46,670 bases of DNA from Catenovulum maritimum (GTDB lineage Bacteria; Pseudomonadota; Gammaproteobacteria; Enterobacterales; Alteromonadaceae): positions 1 through 46,670 of the forward strand of contig NZ_KQ130509.1 in NCBI RefSeq assembly GCF_001050375.1, written 5' to 3'. Numbering within the stretch: position 1 is the stretch's first letter; each line of letters opens with the position of its first letter. The translations under genes were made by a program, and so were the position numbers. Of the stretch, positions 1-9,159 are shown one piece after another. Below the pieces are notes generated by a model. It was not told the DNA's origin. It worked only from the letters and a program-made list of their open reading frames with translations, and did no database searches.

Positions 1-871
1 TGATATGAATATCAGCAGCCCAAAAACGTTTAGCCTTACTTGTATCTTGGTTAGGGTGCTTAAGGCCATTTACTTTTAGTGAATCAGTTTGTGCTGTTTC
101 TATTTGTTGTATTTTCGCTAAAGTGCCGGCAGTACTCTGATACTCAAATACGTGAATTGTGGCATCATACTCGCCAAGTAAATAAACCATATTCTTATTG
201 GGATGCTCAACTAGGTGTCTAGGTCCTGTATTCGCTTCTAGTTGAAATTCACTTGGGGTGTTGGGCGATAACTGGCCTGTTTCAAGGTTTAGCTTGAATT
301 GTCTGATTTGATCAGAACCAAGCGCAGGAACGAAGACAAATCGATTGTCCTTGTTAATTAATGATGCATGCGCATTTGGCAAGTCAGTTAACACTTGTTG
401 TTGTGGTAAAACGTCACCTTGTTCAGACAGTGAGTGAACAGATAGTAGGTGCTGTGGATAAGAAGCCGCAAGTAATAGCTTACCTGTTTTATCTGTAGAT
501 ATATTCGCCATACTTGCTGGTAATGCAGTTTTACTCTTTAAGGATAATTGACCGGATTTAGCCTGAATCGAAAAGTTGAATATTACTTTGGGTTCGCCTC
601 TATTAACCACTAATAAATTTTGCTTGTTTGGTGTGATTAGCATAGGCGAGGAGGGACCTAATTTGACTAAATTGGGTAACAACTGCTGTTGTAGCTGGAT
701 TAAATTTCCAGATGACAATTCAAGCTGGAACACGCTGACACTTGGTGTGTCGCTATTTGCGACATAAATAATCGTTTTAGCCATAGTCGATAAACTCAAT
801 AAAGGGATTGCACAAAATGCGATTAACTTAGTTAAATTAGAGAATTTCTTTCGTTCTGTTCGATTTAGCAT
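1..871 (-). CDS. pgl: 6-phosphogluconolactonase-type beta-propeller lactonase, 3' end cut by window edge
   Basis: I translated this by hand from the ATG at 869-871; 290 codons are visible and the frame stays open to base 1, so the C-terminus lies outside the window. The protein resembles the seven-bladed lactonase family of E. coli Pgl (YbhE), which hydrolyses 6-phosphogluconolactone in the oxidative pentose phosphate pathway. Visible family marks are GPRHLVEHPN, a YLLGEYDATIHVFEY blade and WAADIHI at the edge, matching the conserved Pgl block of that type. Unlike the cytoplasmic E. coli enzyme, it begins with a basic stretch, a hydrophobic core (LIAFCAIPLLSLSTMA) and a plausible signal-peptidase site near residue 31, so it may be exported. 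It starts 19 bases after the upstream protease gene on the same strand and probably shares its transcript. The family is fairly certain; the physiological lactone is not. Confidence 0.85.
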   Translation of the reverse strand, partial: MLNRTERKKFSNLTKLIAFCAIPLLSLSTMAKTIIYVANSDTPSVSVFQLELSSGNLIQLQQQLLPNLVKLGPSSPMLITPNKQNLLVVNRGEPKVIFNFSIQAKSGQLSLKSKTALPASMANISTDKTGKLLLAASYPQHLLSVHSLSEQGDVLPQQQVLTDLPNAHASLINKDNRFVFVPALGSDQIRQFKLNLETGQLSPNTPSEFQLEANTGPRHLVEHPNKNMVYLLGEYDATIHVFEYQSTAGTLAKIQQIETAQTDSLKVNGLKHPNQDTSKAKRFWAADIHI

Positions 872-890
872 AATTTTCTCTAATTTAGCG

Positions 891-2996
891 TTAGCGCTTA
901 GATCTCGGATTTGCAACTAAGCACTTAACTATAACTAATAGCAGTAGCCAATAATTAAATATAGCGAGTGAACCACTACTTTTTTCATTTTCGGATTCAC
1001 TTGATGGCGCACTATTATCTGGCGTTGTCGTGACTGGTTTTGGAATAAAGCGAATACTTTTTAAGTAGGCTTTATCTTCTAGCGCTTTTTCAAACGGGTC
1101 TTTTTGATAAACCCAGCTAACTCTATTGATGCCTGCAGGTAAGCTGATTAGGTAATTAGAGAAGCTAATATCACCAGATAAAAATGCCTGTAATTCACCG
1201 TTAAGGTAAAACTCGACTCTATCGAATGGTTCATCAGGCTCTTCAAGGTTCTCTTCTGAAGATACAGACCATTCGAAACTTAAATTTCCTTCACCCTCAA
1301 TCTCTGCCATTAAGATGCTTTTCGATAAGTTATCGATTTCGCCACTCTCTAATTGTTCAAGCTCTGTATTATAGAGCCAAGTGGCATCGCCACCGCTAAA
1401 CCAGTTTACTAGCTCGCTTGGCTGGTCAGCTAAAAACAATTGATTAGCAGGCGCAATGGTTTGTGCTGAAAGTTCGATATCGCTAGTCAGAATTTGGCTA
1501 TTTGATGATGCAATCCTCACCTGCACGGTTTGCTCGGTTACAAATTGAGAAAGGTAATTAAGTGTTAATCGACAAGTTTGATTGGATTGGAGTGATTGAC
1601 AGGTGTCGCTGTTGTAACTGAATACACTATCATCACTTAACGAAAAACTTAAACTGGTAGCTTGGTTGCTATTGTTTGAGAGCTGGATGCTAATTTGGTA
1701 AGGGCTATTTTGACCAGTCGCCCCCAGTTTTATGTATGGCTGAACTTCTATTCCGCTCGATAAGGTTTCAATCCAGTTTTTATAAGCAGATGCTTTGGTA
1801 TATACCCCTAAATAGCCCTCTGCAGCACAACCTCTACCATGGCTGACTATACCGACTTGTTGATAACCTTGATTGGTATTAATGATTAACGGCCCGCCAC
1901 TATCACCTTGGCATGCACCTTTACCGCCTTGAACTATACCCGCACAAATCATATTTTCAGTCAGTCCAAGGCTACTCTGGCTATAATCTAGATCCGGATT
2001 ATCTCTATTCAGTGCTTCTCTTTGTATTTCTCGGCATTCTTGGGTATTAAATAATTCCAATTCGACCTGATTTAATTGACGAGAAGGGATAGATAGAACA
2101 TCTTCACCAGCATCGTAGCCGAGGGTTGAGCCCCAACCGATTACAGTGGCAGGTGAATTGATTGCAGCTAAAGCGTCGGTTAAGTCTAACTCTGCGACTG
2201 TGATTTTTTGATTTGTAGCCGGTAGAGAGGATAATTTAAGTAAGGCCAAGTCATTCTCAAAGCTTTCATTATTATAGTTTGGGTGGCTGTAAATTGTCTC
2301 GATTGAAATCGCATTCTCAGCGCCATCATTTAGATTAAATTCTCCCACATTCACTTTGGGTTTATTGAGTTGATCGACGCAGTGAGCTGCGGTTAAAACC
2401 CATCGATTCCCTAAATATGAACCACCACAAATTGAATTTTGTGACACTATACTTGGGCTATTGGCAACAAAAACACGAGTGGTTTGACCAAGCTTAGTTA
2501 ATAAAAATAAACCTTGGTTTTGTGATATAGCGAGAGCTGGAATTTGGTTACCACTATCCTCACCTAAGGTGCCACTGAATTCACCCTCTATATTGTTGTA
2601 TATGATTGCACCTACACCACCGCCATCTTCGCAGTTTTGTACTTTTTGAAAAAAGAAATTTTCACCACGTTCAATTAAACAAACTTTATTCTCAGCATTT
2701 TGGCATTGGGTTAAGCCCGCTTGGCAATCGACCAGTATGCCACTGACATCGCCAGATGGACTATTGTTAAAAAGCCTATGGGAAATATTAGAACCGCCCA
2801 CGGTCAGACTTGTCGCTATTTCTTCTTGGGTATAAACCAAAGCCGCTACCCAAGGCCAATCGGCTGAGTCTGCTTGTTCCCCACCTACAATTCTAAGTGT
2901 TGGTGCTAATTCGTTGGTGGTAAGCGTTTTCGCCGCAAAACCAAGACATGAAAAGCTTAGGCTAGATAAAAGTAAAAGTAGGGTGCGAGTTTTCAT
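891..2996 (-). CDS. Secreted trypsin-fold serine protease with inserted PA domain and C-terminal membrane anchor
   Basis: A 701-residue S1-family protease. Residues 1-22 are a Sec signal peptide; the activation site IVGG is at 36-39. The catalytic triad is clear: His205 in LTAAHC, Asp249 in NDLALLKL, Ser366 in GDSGGPL. Between WPWVAALV and the CGGSYLG strand, about 130 extra residues (roughly 58-185) look like a protease-associated (PA) domain, with ILVDCQAG, KVCLIERGENFFFQKV and GAIIYNN. The residue six before the active Ser, which is Asp in trypsin (position 189), is Gly360, so tryptic Arg/Lys specificity is unlikely. About 260 residues of beta-rich domains follow. The tail has a Ser/Glu-rich linker, SSGS, a hydrophobic helix and a basic end, resembling GlyGly-CTERM sorting signals of Vibrio VesB-like proteases exported by type II secretion. 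The substrate is unknown. Confidence 0.9.
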   Translation of the reverse strand: MKTRTLLLLLSSLSFSCLGFAAKTLTTNELAPTLRIVGGEQADSADWPWVAALVYTQEEIATSLTVGGSNISHRLFNNSPSGDVSGILVDCQAGLTQCQNAENKVCLIERGENFFFQKVQNCEDGGGVGAIIYNNIEGEFSGTLGEDSGNQIPALAISQNQGLFLLTKLGQTTRVFVANSPSIVSQNSICGGSYLGNRWVLTAAHCVDQLNKPKVNVGEFNLNDGAENAISIETIYSHPNYNNESFENDLALLKLSSLPATNQKITVAELDLTDALAAINSPATVIGWGSTLGYDAGEDVLSIPSRQLNQVELELFNTQECREIQREALNRDNPDLDYSQSSLGLTENMICAGIVQGGKGACQGDSGGPLIINTNQGYQQVGIVSHGRGCAAEGYLGVYTKASAYKNWIETLSSGIEVQPYIKLGATGQNSPYQISIQLSNNSNQATSLSFSLSDDSVFSYNSDTCQSLQSNQTCRLTLNYLSQFVTEQTVQVRIASSNSQILTSDIELSAQTIAPANQLFLADQPSELVNWFSGGDATWLYNTELEQLESGEIDNLSKSILMAEIEGEGNLSFEWSVSSEENLEEPDEPFDRVEFYLNGELQAFLSGDISFSNYLISLPAGINRVSWVYQKDPFEKALEDKAYLKSIRFIPKPVTTTPDNSAPSSESENEKSSGSLAIFNYWLLLLVIVKCLVANPRSKR

Positions 2997-3065
2997 GTCA
3001 GAACCTTGTGTAACTGGATTGGGTGATTATAAAGGTACGCTTAAATCCAAATTTTGGCTTATTTC

Positions 3066-3102
3066 AAATTAAAAACACAGCCGAAGGCTGTGCTTTTAAT
3101 TT
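3066..3102 (-). terminator. Rho-independent terminator after the TIGR03545 gene
   Basis: Arms 3066-3082 and 3086-3102 pair almost perfectly (one mismatch) around a GAA loop, with core CACAGCC/GGCTGTG flanked by A-rich and T-rich tracts. It lies just after the stop at 3132 on the minus strand and closes the 3132-9021 operon. The symmetric A and T tracts would let it work in both directions. Confidence 0.85.
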
Positions 3103-3131
3103 AAATCAGTAAAGCGTTTTGATTTGAACTA

Positions 3132-4913
3132 TTAAAATAGACCCTTGAGTTTATTTTTTAATTTCTCTTTAAGCTCATCTTTTTTCTCGTCTGTTACTGA
3201 CTTCAACTTGGCTTTTAGCAGATCATTTATCGCTTGATCCGTATCTTCAAGTAGGGCTTCAACCGAGGTTAGCTCAGCCGCATCTGATTGATTCAGATTC
3301 AAGCTTTGCTGCACTTGCTCATTCAGTTTGGTATTTAACTTAGCTTTATACTGATCTAGCTTGTCATCAACCTTGGCTTTCATAGTGTCTTTAACGATTT
3401 GGCTAATCCCGCTATCTATCTCCCAATCTGGGTTGGCTAATTTACCCGATAGTTGAATTTTTACTGGTATCGCGTCTTTTCTATTCAATTGAGTAATGAC
3501 GTCTTGTTGCCAACCCGAATTAGTCGAAGAGCTAAATTCTGAGTCGGTCAAGTTCAACTTGATTTGTGATGTTAAATGAGAATATTTCTGCTTCGGCTCA
3601 ATCTTATAACTGCCGCTTGATGCTAAGTTCGTTTGTTGGACCGAAAACTTCTTTTTCGATGCTTGTTTATCTGAACTTACTTTCAGGTTAGACACATCCC
3701 AATCCCCTTGGCTTAAAATATTAGCATCTTGGGTTTTATAAAATGTTAAGTCTGCACGAACCTTAGCCTTGTCTTTTTGAGTTGACGCAAGGTGGACCTG
3801 AGTCGGTAAATCTCTTAACCAGTGTTGGTTGTTTAATTCTTTGATATCAGCCAGTAACTTACCTTGCGAGGTTAAGATCTCAACCTGAGCCGCTTTTACT
3901 AGCCAGCTTGGCAGCGGATCTTGCTCTGTAAAGTGGACGAATTGCCCTAGCTCTGGGTTAGCTGGTGCTTCATCCTCTGCTTGACTGTCTTTGTCGAGTA
4001 AAGGTTTTAACTGTTGGTAAACTTTTTCGGCATAGCCATAGTATTCCCTGCCTGCTTCACCAAATAGTATGTGAGCAATATCATCTGCTTCAAAACTATC
4101 AAGCTGGTATTTGTTTTTTACTTTATCCCAATCTTGGCCAGGTGCGTCTTTTAATTCCTTGATGGCGGTTTGGATATTTTCTTTGCTTTCAGCAAGCTGC
4201 TCTTTGGCTTGTTTGACTAAAGCCTTGTCCTGCTTAATTTTATCTTTTACAACGTCGAGTGCTTCTTTTAGTTCAATTAGATCCGCCGGTGTTTTAACTT
4301 TTTTACTGGTGATTTCATTGATTTTTGCTTTGTATTCAGCAAGCGCTTCCTTGTTTGGCAAGGTATCTTTGATTTGCTTTAATTTCTCTTGTTCTGTTTG
4401 ATAAGTCGTTTTGAGCGCTTTCGCTTTTTCTGGCGTAATTAGCTCTTCTTTCGCAAGAATATCTTCAACCGAAGGTAGGCTTAATTCTTTATCAGACGTC
4501 GGGTCTTCTGAATCCTCTTCGCTTGGCTTGTCAGTTTCGCTTTCTAAGTAAACCTTACCCGGAGAACTGCGTTTAGTATGAAAAGCAAGGCCGGTTAGCT
4601 CTAAATTATTGATTATGGTTTTACCTATTAGGTATTGCCAAACATCCAGTTTGATTTCAGCGTTATTAAACTCTACTAGGTTGAATTCCGGTTCGTTTGC
4701 GTCCGTTACTTCTAGCTTGTTTAACGTCAATGTGACTGGAGACCAATCCACACTTGCTTGAGCCAAGTTAACTTCGGCGCCTAAATACCAGCTGCCACCT
4801 TTTTCTATTGATAACTTGATTAAACTACCGGCGAATAGATAAATGAAAGCGGCGAATAAAGCGATAACAGCTAAAAAGCCAACGGCACCTTGCCAACGTA
4901 AATATTTTTTCAT
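3132..4913 (-). CDS. TIGR03545 family membrane-anchored AsmA-like protein
   Basis: A 593-residue protein with one N-terminal membrane segment (about 12-32) and no other strong hydrophobic helix, so most of it is probably periplasmic. After the anchor, VNLAQASVDWSPVTLTLNKLEV and the following stretch to about 115 look like the repeated beta-strand pattern of AsmA/DUF748-type envelope proteins. Residues about 120-260 are very rich in Lys, Glu and Gln and should form a coiled coil. The C-terminal third has more beta-strand text and then a second Lys-rich helical tail. Overall pattern and partner match family TIGR03545, which is typically encoded beside TIGR03546. The stop of TIGR03546 lies 2 bases upstream, so the two are translationally coupled. 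A role in outer-membrane lipid or envelope transport is only an inference from the AsmA-like text. Confidence 0.75.
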   Translation of the reverse strand: MKKYLRWQGAVGFLAVIALFAAFIYLFAGSLIKLSIEKGGSWYLGAEVNLAQASVDWSPVTLTLNKLEVTDANEPEFNLVEFNNAEIKLDVWQYLIGKTIINNLELTGLAFHTKRSSPGKVYLESETDKPSEEDSEDPTSDKELSLPSVEDILAKEELITPEKAKALKTTYQTEQEKLKQIKDTLPNKEALAEYKAKINEITSKKVKTPADLIELKEALDVVKDKIKQDKALVKQAKEQLAESKENIQTAIKELKDAPGQDWDKVKNKYQLDSFEADDIAHILFGEAGREYYGYAEKVYQQLKPLLDKDSQAEDEAPANPELGQFVHFTEQDPLPSWLVKAAQVEILTSQGKLLADIKELNNQHWLRDLPTQVHLASTQKDKAKVRADLTFYKTQDANILSQGDWDVSNLKVSSDKQASKKKFSVQQTNLASSGSYKIEPKQKYSHLTSQIKLNLTDSEFSSSTNSGWQQDVITQLNRKDAIPVKIQLSGKLANPDWEIDSGISQIVKDTMKAKVDDKLDQYKAKLNTKLNEQVQQSLNLNQSDAAELTSVEALLEDTDQAINDLLKAKLKSVTDEKKDELKEKLKNKLKGLF

Positions 4914-4915
4914 AA

Positions 4916-5425
4916 TTAACGTCCAGATAAACTTTGGTAGACTGAATAAAATTTAGATGCTTTAAGGCTTTGGACTACCTTAAATTTCATAATGAATGCC
5001 ATGACATGCTGACGATATTTATTAATTAAATAGACACTTAGATAAGTAATTGGCATAAAGGTTATCAAAGAAATAATTAACGATCCTAACGTTGTTGTGT
5101 GATGGAAATGAGCTAGTTTAAATAAAGTAATCTGATATAGGCTAGTCCAAAAATCGTTCAAACTGGCCAAATTAAGTAAGCTAGCGCCTAGGTTTGAAAA
5201 ACTCGTGGTTAGCATGACACCTAATAAACTAAATAGAGACCATGAAACAAAAAATGTACCCAGATGAACTCGAATTAAAAAAGCGAGTATCAGTACAACT
5301 AGATTGTGTAAGCTAAATAAAGGCGTTAATCCAATAATAGAGCCAAGCGCAACTGCATAAGCAATTTGCTTAGCTGAGTTTTCTGAGTTTAGTGCAATAA
5401 ATAACTTAACTAGGGTCGTTATCAT
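4916..5425 (-). CDS. TIGR03546 family (DUF2062-like) inner-membrane protein
   Basis: A 169-residue integral membrane protein. The N-terminus ALNSENSAKQIAYAVALG followed by IGLTPLFSLHN is the signature of TIGR03546, a relative of DUF2062 proteins. Hydrophobic segments lie at about 22-53, 57-88 and 112-135, and the C-terminal 35 residues are basic and probably cytoplasmic. It is the constant partner of TIGR03545, whose start follows 2 bases after its stop. The upstream diguanylate cyclase gene ends 12 bases before its start. No catalytic residues can be recognised. Family assignment is good; function is unknown. Confidence 0.8.
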   Translation of the reverse strand: MITTLVKLFIALNSENSAKQIAYAVALGSIIGLTPLFSLHNLVVLILAFLIRVHLGTFFVSWSLFSLLGVMLTTSFSNLGASLLNLASLNDFWTSLYQITLFKLAHFHHTTTLGSLIISLITFMPITYLSVYLINKYRQHVMAFIMKFKVVQSLKASKFYSVYQSLSGR

Positions 5426-5437
5426 AGTCTGGGTTTC

Positions 5438-6349
5438 CTAGGATCCTTGATTGAACCATTCAATTCTATTTCGGCCATTTTGTTTTGCTTGATAGAGCAT
5501 TTCATCAGCTTGCTTTAACGCGGCTTCTGGTTTTTGCTCTAGCTCTGGCTGACAAATTACAGCGCCTATACTTATCGTAATTTGTTGGTGCTGGCTGAAT
5601 TCATGTTTTATGTTTAGAGCTTCTATTGCTTGTTTACAGTTTTCTAAGGTTTTCTGCGCCCCTTCAGTGTTTGTATCAGCAATGATAACAACAAACTCTT
5701 CGCCACCATATCTTGCAACAAAATCACGTGGTCTTTGTAATTGTAAATTTAACGCTTTACCGACTTGTGACAGTACTAAATCACCAGCACTATGGCCATA
5801 ATTATCATTATATTGTTTGAACTGATCGACATCTATCATAGCTAACACAATTTCAGTTTTGTTGCGTTGAGCTGCAGCCCATTCATTGGTGATTTGCTCG
5901 TCATACTTTCTTCGATTAGCGATTGAAGTTAGTGGATCAACATTGGCTAGTTCTTCTAGCATAATACATTGTCTGGCTAGGGTTAAATGTAATCTGACTC
6001 TCGCTTTGGCGATACCTAGATGAAAAGGTTTTTGGATATAATCGCAGGCGCCTAGTTCAAAACCTTTCTCTTCACTTTCTACGTCGCCTAAACCTGTGAT
6101 GAATATGACTGGAATTTGGCGAGTGATTTCGCATGCTTTAAGCTCTTTAATCACTTCAAAGCCATCAAAATCAGGCATCATGACATCGAGTAAAATAATA
6201 TCTGGTTTGAGCTCTTGGGCTTTTTTGAGCCCAAGCTTTCCGCAATTGGCTAGGCTAATTTGTGCTTCTCGTTTAAGCAAATCACTTAATATTACTAAGT
6301 TACTTTTTTCATCATCTACGATTAAAACTCGCAGCGCTGGACTAATCAT
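5438..6349 (-). CDS. Response regulator with GGDEF diguanylate cyclase output
   Basis: A 303-residue PleD/WspR-like protein. Residues 5-125 are a receiver domain: acidic pair VDDE, phosphoacceptor Asp55 in ILLDVMMP, Thr in FITG, and Lys107 in QKPF. Residues 135-298 are a GGDEF domain with DPLTSIANRR, DVDQFKQYND and the active loop GGEEF at 215-219. An RxxD inhibitory site (RPRD, 206-209) lies exactly five residues before GGEEF, so product inhibition by c-di-GMP is expected. It starts 2 bases after the hybrid kinase stop, which makes it the likely terminal receiver of that phosphorelay. It should convert 2 GTP to c-di-GMP in the cytoplasm when phosphorylated (family knowledge). Confidence 0.93.
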   Translation of the reverse strand: MISPALRVLIVDDEKSNLVILSDLLKREAQISLANCGKLGLKKAQELKPDIILLDVMMPDFDGFEVIKELKACEITRQIPVIFITGLGDVESEEKGFELGACDYIQKPFHLGIAKARVRLHLTLARQCIMLEELANVDPLTSIANRRKYDEQITNEWAAAQRNKTEIVLAMIDVDQFKQYNDNYGHSAGDLVLSQVGKALNLQLQRPRDFVARYGGEEFVVIIADTNTEGAQKTLENCKQAIEALNIKHEFSQHQQITISIGAVICQPELEQKPEAALKQADEMLYQAKQNGRNRIEWFNQGS

Positions 6350-6351
6350 AA

Positions 6352-9021
6352 CTAGACTTCCTGTAAATTGGGATTGGCTGATATTTTATTCACTATTTGC
6401 TCACATAATTCCGCCGCTTGTTCAAATTCAATCTCATGGACGAAACGTTCAACTTGTTGAATTTGAAGTTTAAGCTCATCCGACATACAAGATTTTACTA
6501 TCTCTGGTAATAAATCTTCTGCGGCAAAGTCTGAACTTTGGAGCAAGGGTAATAGTTGGCGTAAATAGTCAGAGGTTGAAAGCGCATTTTTAATCGACTT
6601 TTTATCTTTAGCTTGATCGAATACGCTTCCAAGCTCATAAAGTAAGTTTTGTAATTGTTTACAGACTAGAGTTAATAACTTGCTGTAATCTTCTTGGCTA
6701 TCTATTTTGTTTTCTATGCTTGCGCAGTTTTTGGATAACTCAAAAGCACCTATATAGGCAGAGCTTGATTTTAAGGCATGGACTTTGATAAATAGCTTAT
6801 CGGACTCGTTATTTTCAGAAAATGCTAAAAATTCACTGACACTATGCTGATGTTCTAGCACAAAATCTGCGGCTAATTTGCAATATAACTTGGTTTTTCC
6901 TTGGCAACGATTCAGGGCTGCATCTAAATTTAAGCTAGTGATCGCACTGAGTTTGCTGAGGATGTAGGAAGTGTCGTCATCTTTCTCATCTATTGTCACT
7001 TTGCTGAAAAGTGGGACAGACTCAGTTACGTTAGGAATCCATTTTAGCAAAACATCAAACAATTCGTCGGCATCGAGTGGTTTGGTTAAATGACCATTCA
7101 TACCGGCATCTAAACTGAGTTGTTTATCTCCTTCCATAGCGTGAGCTGTCATGGCTATGATAGGTAGTTTATTGTACTTATCATTTTGCTTAATCAATTT
7201 TGTCGCTGTATAGCCGTCCATTTTGGGCATTTGTACATCCATCAACACCAAGTCGTAGTGAGTGCTTAATACTTTAGCAACTGCATCTTCACCATCTATC
7301 GCGATATCGATATTGATTTTAGTGTCTTGCAAAAAGCCAGTAACCACTTTCCGATTAATGGCATTATCATCTACGACTAGGATTTTAGCTGATGAGTAAT
7401 CAAGTTGGCCTGCGTCCCATTTAGCTAGAGTAGAAGTGCCTCTTTTTCTATTTGGGGTGAGTTGTTCCGGTGTTAGGCTTTCGGCGATAGCCTCAATTAA
7501 TGTATGTGGCGTAACGGGTTTTTCAAGGTAGGCATCTATTGTACCTAACTCTGATTTTCGCTTGGCTTCATCAAGATCATATGCAGAAAGTAATAAAATG
7601 GCAGGGATATGCGTTTTGCCTAATCCATGCTTAATTTGTTTAGCCGCACTTATGCCGTCTAGCCCAGGCATGCGCCAATCCATTATGATTAAATCGTAGT
7701 CTCGACGAACTTCACTGGCTTTTTTGACCATGTTAATCGCGTCTAAGCCGCTATCAGCGCAATCAACTTGCATACCTAGTTCACTCAGCATTTCCATGAC
7801 TATGCTACGAGCAACTGCACTGTCATCTACGACCAAAGTTTTGAGCTGGGTAAAGTTGACGTAGTTATCTTGGTTTTGTTCTGCATCTTCGACAATTTCA
7901 CATTCGATATTAAAGCTAAAAGTTGAACCTTGATCGGGTTTGCTCTCTACTTGAATTCTGCCTCCCATTAACTCAACCAGTTGTTTGCTAATGGCTAGAC
8001 CTAAGCCTGAACCTTCAAATTCTCTAGTTAACGAGTTGTCTATTTGAGAGAAAGCCGCAAATAAACTTTTTTGTTCTTTTTCTGAAATGCCAATGCCAGT
8101 ATCTGTCACTGAAAAGTGTATCTTGGCGAGATTATTTTTAATTTCGTCTAATTCTATTTTTACTAATATGTGGCCTTTATCGGTAAACTTAATCGCATTA
8201 TTCGCTAGATTAACGAGAATCTGCTGTAAACGATTTGGGTCGCCGATAAGATAATTTGGGACTTGGCTAGACAAGTCTAGAATAAACTCTAGATTTTTAT
8301 CTAACGCTCTTAATTCACAAATAGTGATAGTTCTGTCGATGACTTTTTGCAGACTAAATGGCACTTTCTCTAAGGTTAAGCTATTTGCTTCAACTTTAGA
8401 GAAATCTAATATGTCATTAATAATACTAAGTAAAACTTCTGCGGAACCGAGAATTTTATCGACAAAATCCTGTTGTTCACTTGATAAATCGGTTCGGCTT
8501 AACAATTGACTTAAGCCAATCACCGCATTCATTGGTGTGCGTATTTCATGACTCATTTTAGCTAAAAACTCTGATTTGGCTAAACTAGCACCTTCCGCCT
8601 TTTCTTTTGCTATTTTGAGTTGTTTTTCGGCGTCAACGCGTCTAGTGACATCGCGTGAAATACCTAAAACCCCCATCAATTCGCCTACCTCGTTATAAAA
8701 AGGGGCTTTGAGGGTATCGACTTTTACGGTTCTTCCATCTGGGTATACGGTTGTTTCTTGCTTAGTGATGGTTTCGCCAGTCGATAGGATTTGGCTGTCG
8801 ATTGCTCTAACATTATTGATAGATGCTTGGTTTTCAAAAATGTCTAAATCAGATAACCCAGTTAAATCTTGATTAGGTTTGCCAACTAGCTTAGAGAAAG
8901 CCTCATTATGTGCTATGTAATTCAGATTTTTATCTTTAGCAAAAATTAAATCAGGTGTTGCATTTAAAAGTGCTTTTAATAAAGAGGCGAGTTTATCGTT
9001 ATTATTCATGATTGGGGCCAT
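6352..9021 (-). CDS. Hybrid sensor histidine kinase: PAS-HisKA-HATPase-REC-REC-HPt
   Basis: An 889-residue multistep phosphorelay kinase without a membrane segment, so it senses a cytoplasmic signal. A PAS domain (about 12-128) starts at LLNATPDLIFAKD. His158 in MSHEIRTPMN is the phosphorylated residue. The ATP lid and boxes follow: NLANNAIKF near 271-279, DTGIGI, and GSGLGLAI near 338-345. Two receiver domains carry Asp448 (IIMDW) and Asp595 (LVLMDV). The C-terminal HPt domain has His748 in VHALKSSSAY. The order resembles BarA/ArcB/LuxQ-type kinases but lacks their sensory membrane region. The start at 9021 gives MAPIM; an alternative start four codons later (MNNND) cannot be excluded. It is the first gene of the operon with the diguanylate cyclase and the TIGR03546/TIGR03545 pair. 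Confidence 0.93.
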   Translation of the reverse strand: MAPIMNNNDKLASLLKALLNATPDLIFAKDKNLNYIAHNEAFSKLVGKPNQDLTGLSDLDIFENQASINNVRAIDSQILSTGETITKQETTVYPDGRTVKVDTLKAPFYNEVGELMGVLGISRDVTRRVDAEKQLKIAKEKAEGASLAKSEFLAKMSHEIRTPMNAVIGLSQLLSRTDLSSEQQDFVDKILGSAEVLLSIINDILDFSKVEANSLTLEKVPFSLQKVIDRTITICELRALDKNLEFILDLSSQVPNYLIGDPNRLQQILVNLANNAIKFTDKGHILVKIELDEIKNNLAKIHFSVTDTGIGISEKEQKSLFAAFSQIDNSLTREFEGSGLGLAISKQLVELMGGRIQVESKPDQGSTFSFNIECEIVEDAEQNQDNYVNFTQLKTLVVDDSAVARSIVMEMLSELGMQVDCADSGLDAINMVKKASEVRRDYDLIIMDWRMPGLDGISAAKQIKHGLGKTHIPAILLLSAYDLDEAKRKSELGTIDAYLEKPVTPHTLIEAIAESLTPEQLTPNRKRGTSTLAKWDAGQLDYSSAKILVVDDNAINRKVVTGFLQDTKINIDIAIDGEDAVAKVLSTHYDLVLMDVQMPKMDGYTATKLIKQNDKYNKLPIIAMTAHAMEGDKQLSLDAGMNGHLTKPLDADELFDVLLKWIPNVTESVPLFSKVTIDEKDDDTSYILSKLSAITSLNLDAALNRCQGKTKLYCKLAADFVLEHQHSVSEFLAFSENNESDKLFIKVHALKSSSAYIGAFELSKNCASIENKIDSQEDYSKLLTLVCKQLQNLLYELGSVFDQAKDKKSIKNALSTSDYLRQLLPLLQSSDFAAEDLLPEIVKSCMSDELKLQIQQVERFVHEIEFEQAAELCEQIVNKISANPNLQEV

Positions 9022-9079
9022 AATACTATCCGTGTAATTTAGTCATTATTCCATTTTTGTTATCAATAAAAATTTGTCT

Positions 9080-9109
9080 GTTGAGCATTATGACTCGCAA
9101 ATGCTCAAC
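9080..9109 (-). terminator. Terminator after the DUF952 gene
   Basis: A perfect 10-bp stem (GTTGAGCATT, 9080-9089; AATGCTCAAC, 9100-9109) with a 10-base loop. On the minus strand a T-rich run follows. It separates the DUF952/GMC operon from the hybrid kinase gene, both read leftward. T-rich sequence also lies on the plus side, so it may act both ways. Confidence 0.7.
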
Positions 9110-9159
9110 TAAAGTTTTTATTTATTATGCTTAAAAGTATAACAAACCTAGGTATAGAC

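Noticed and set aside
4111-4401. 96-codon plus-strand ORF
   Set aside because: Antisense shadow of the coiled-coil part of the TIGR03545 gene.
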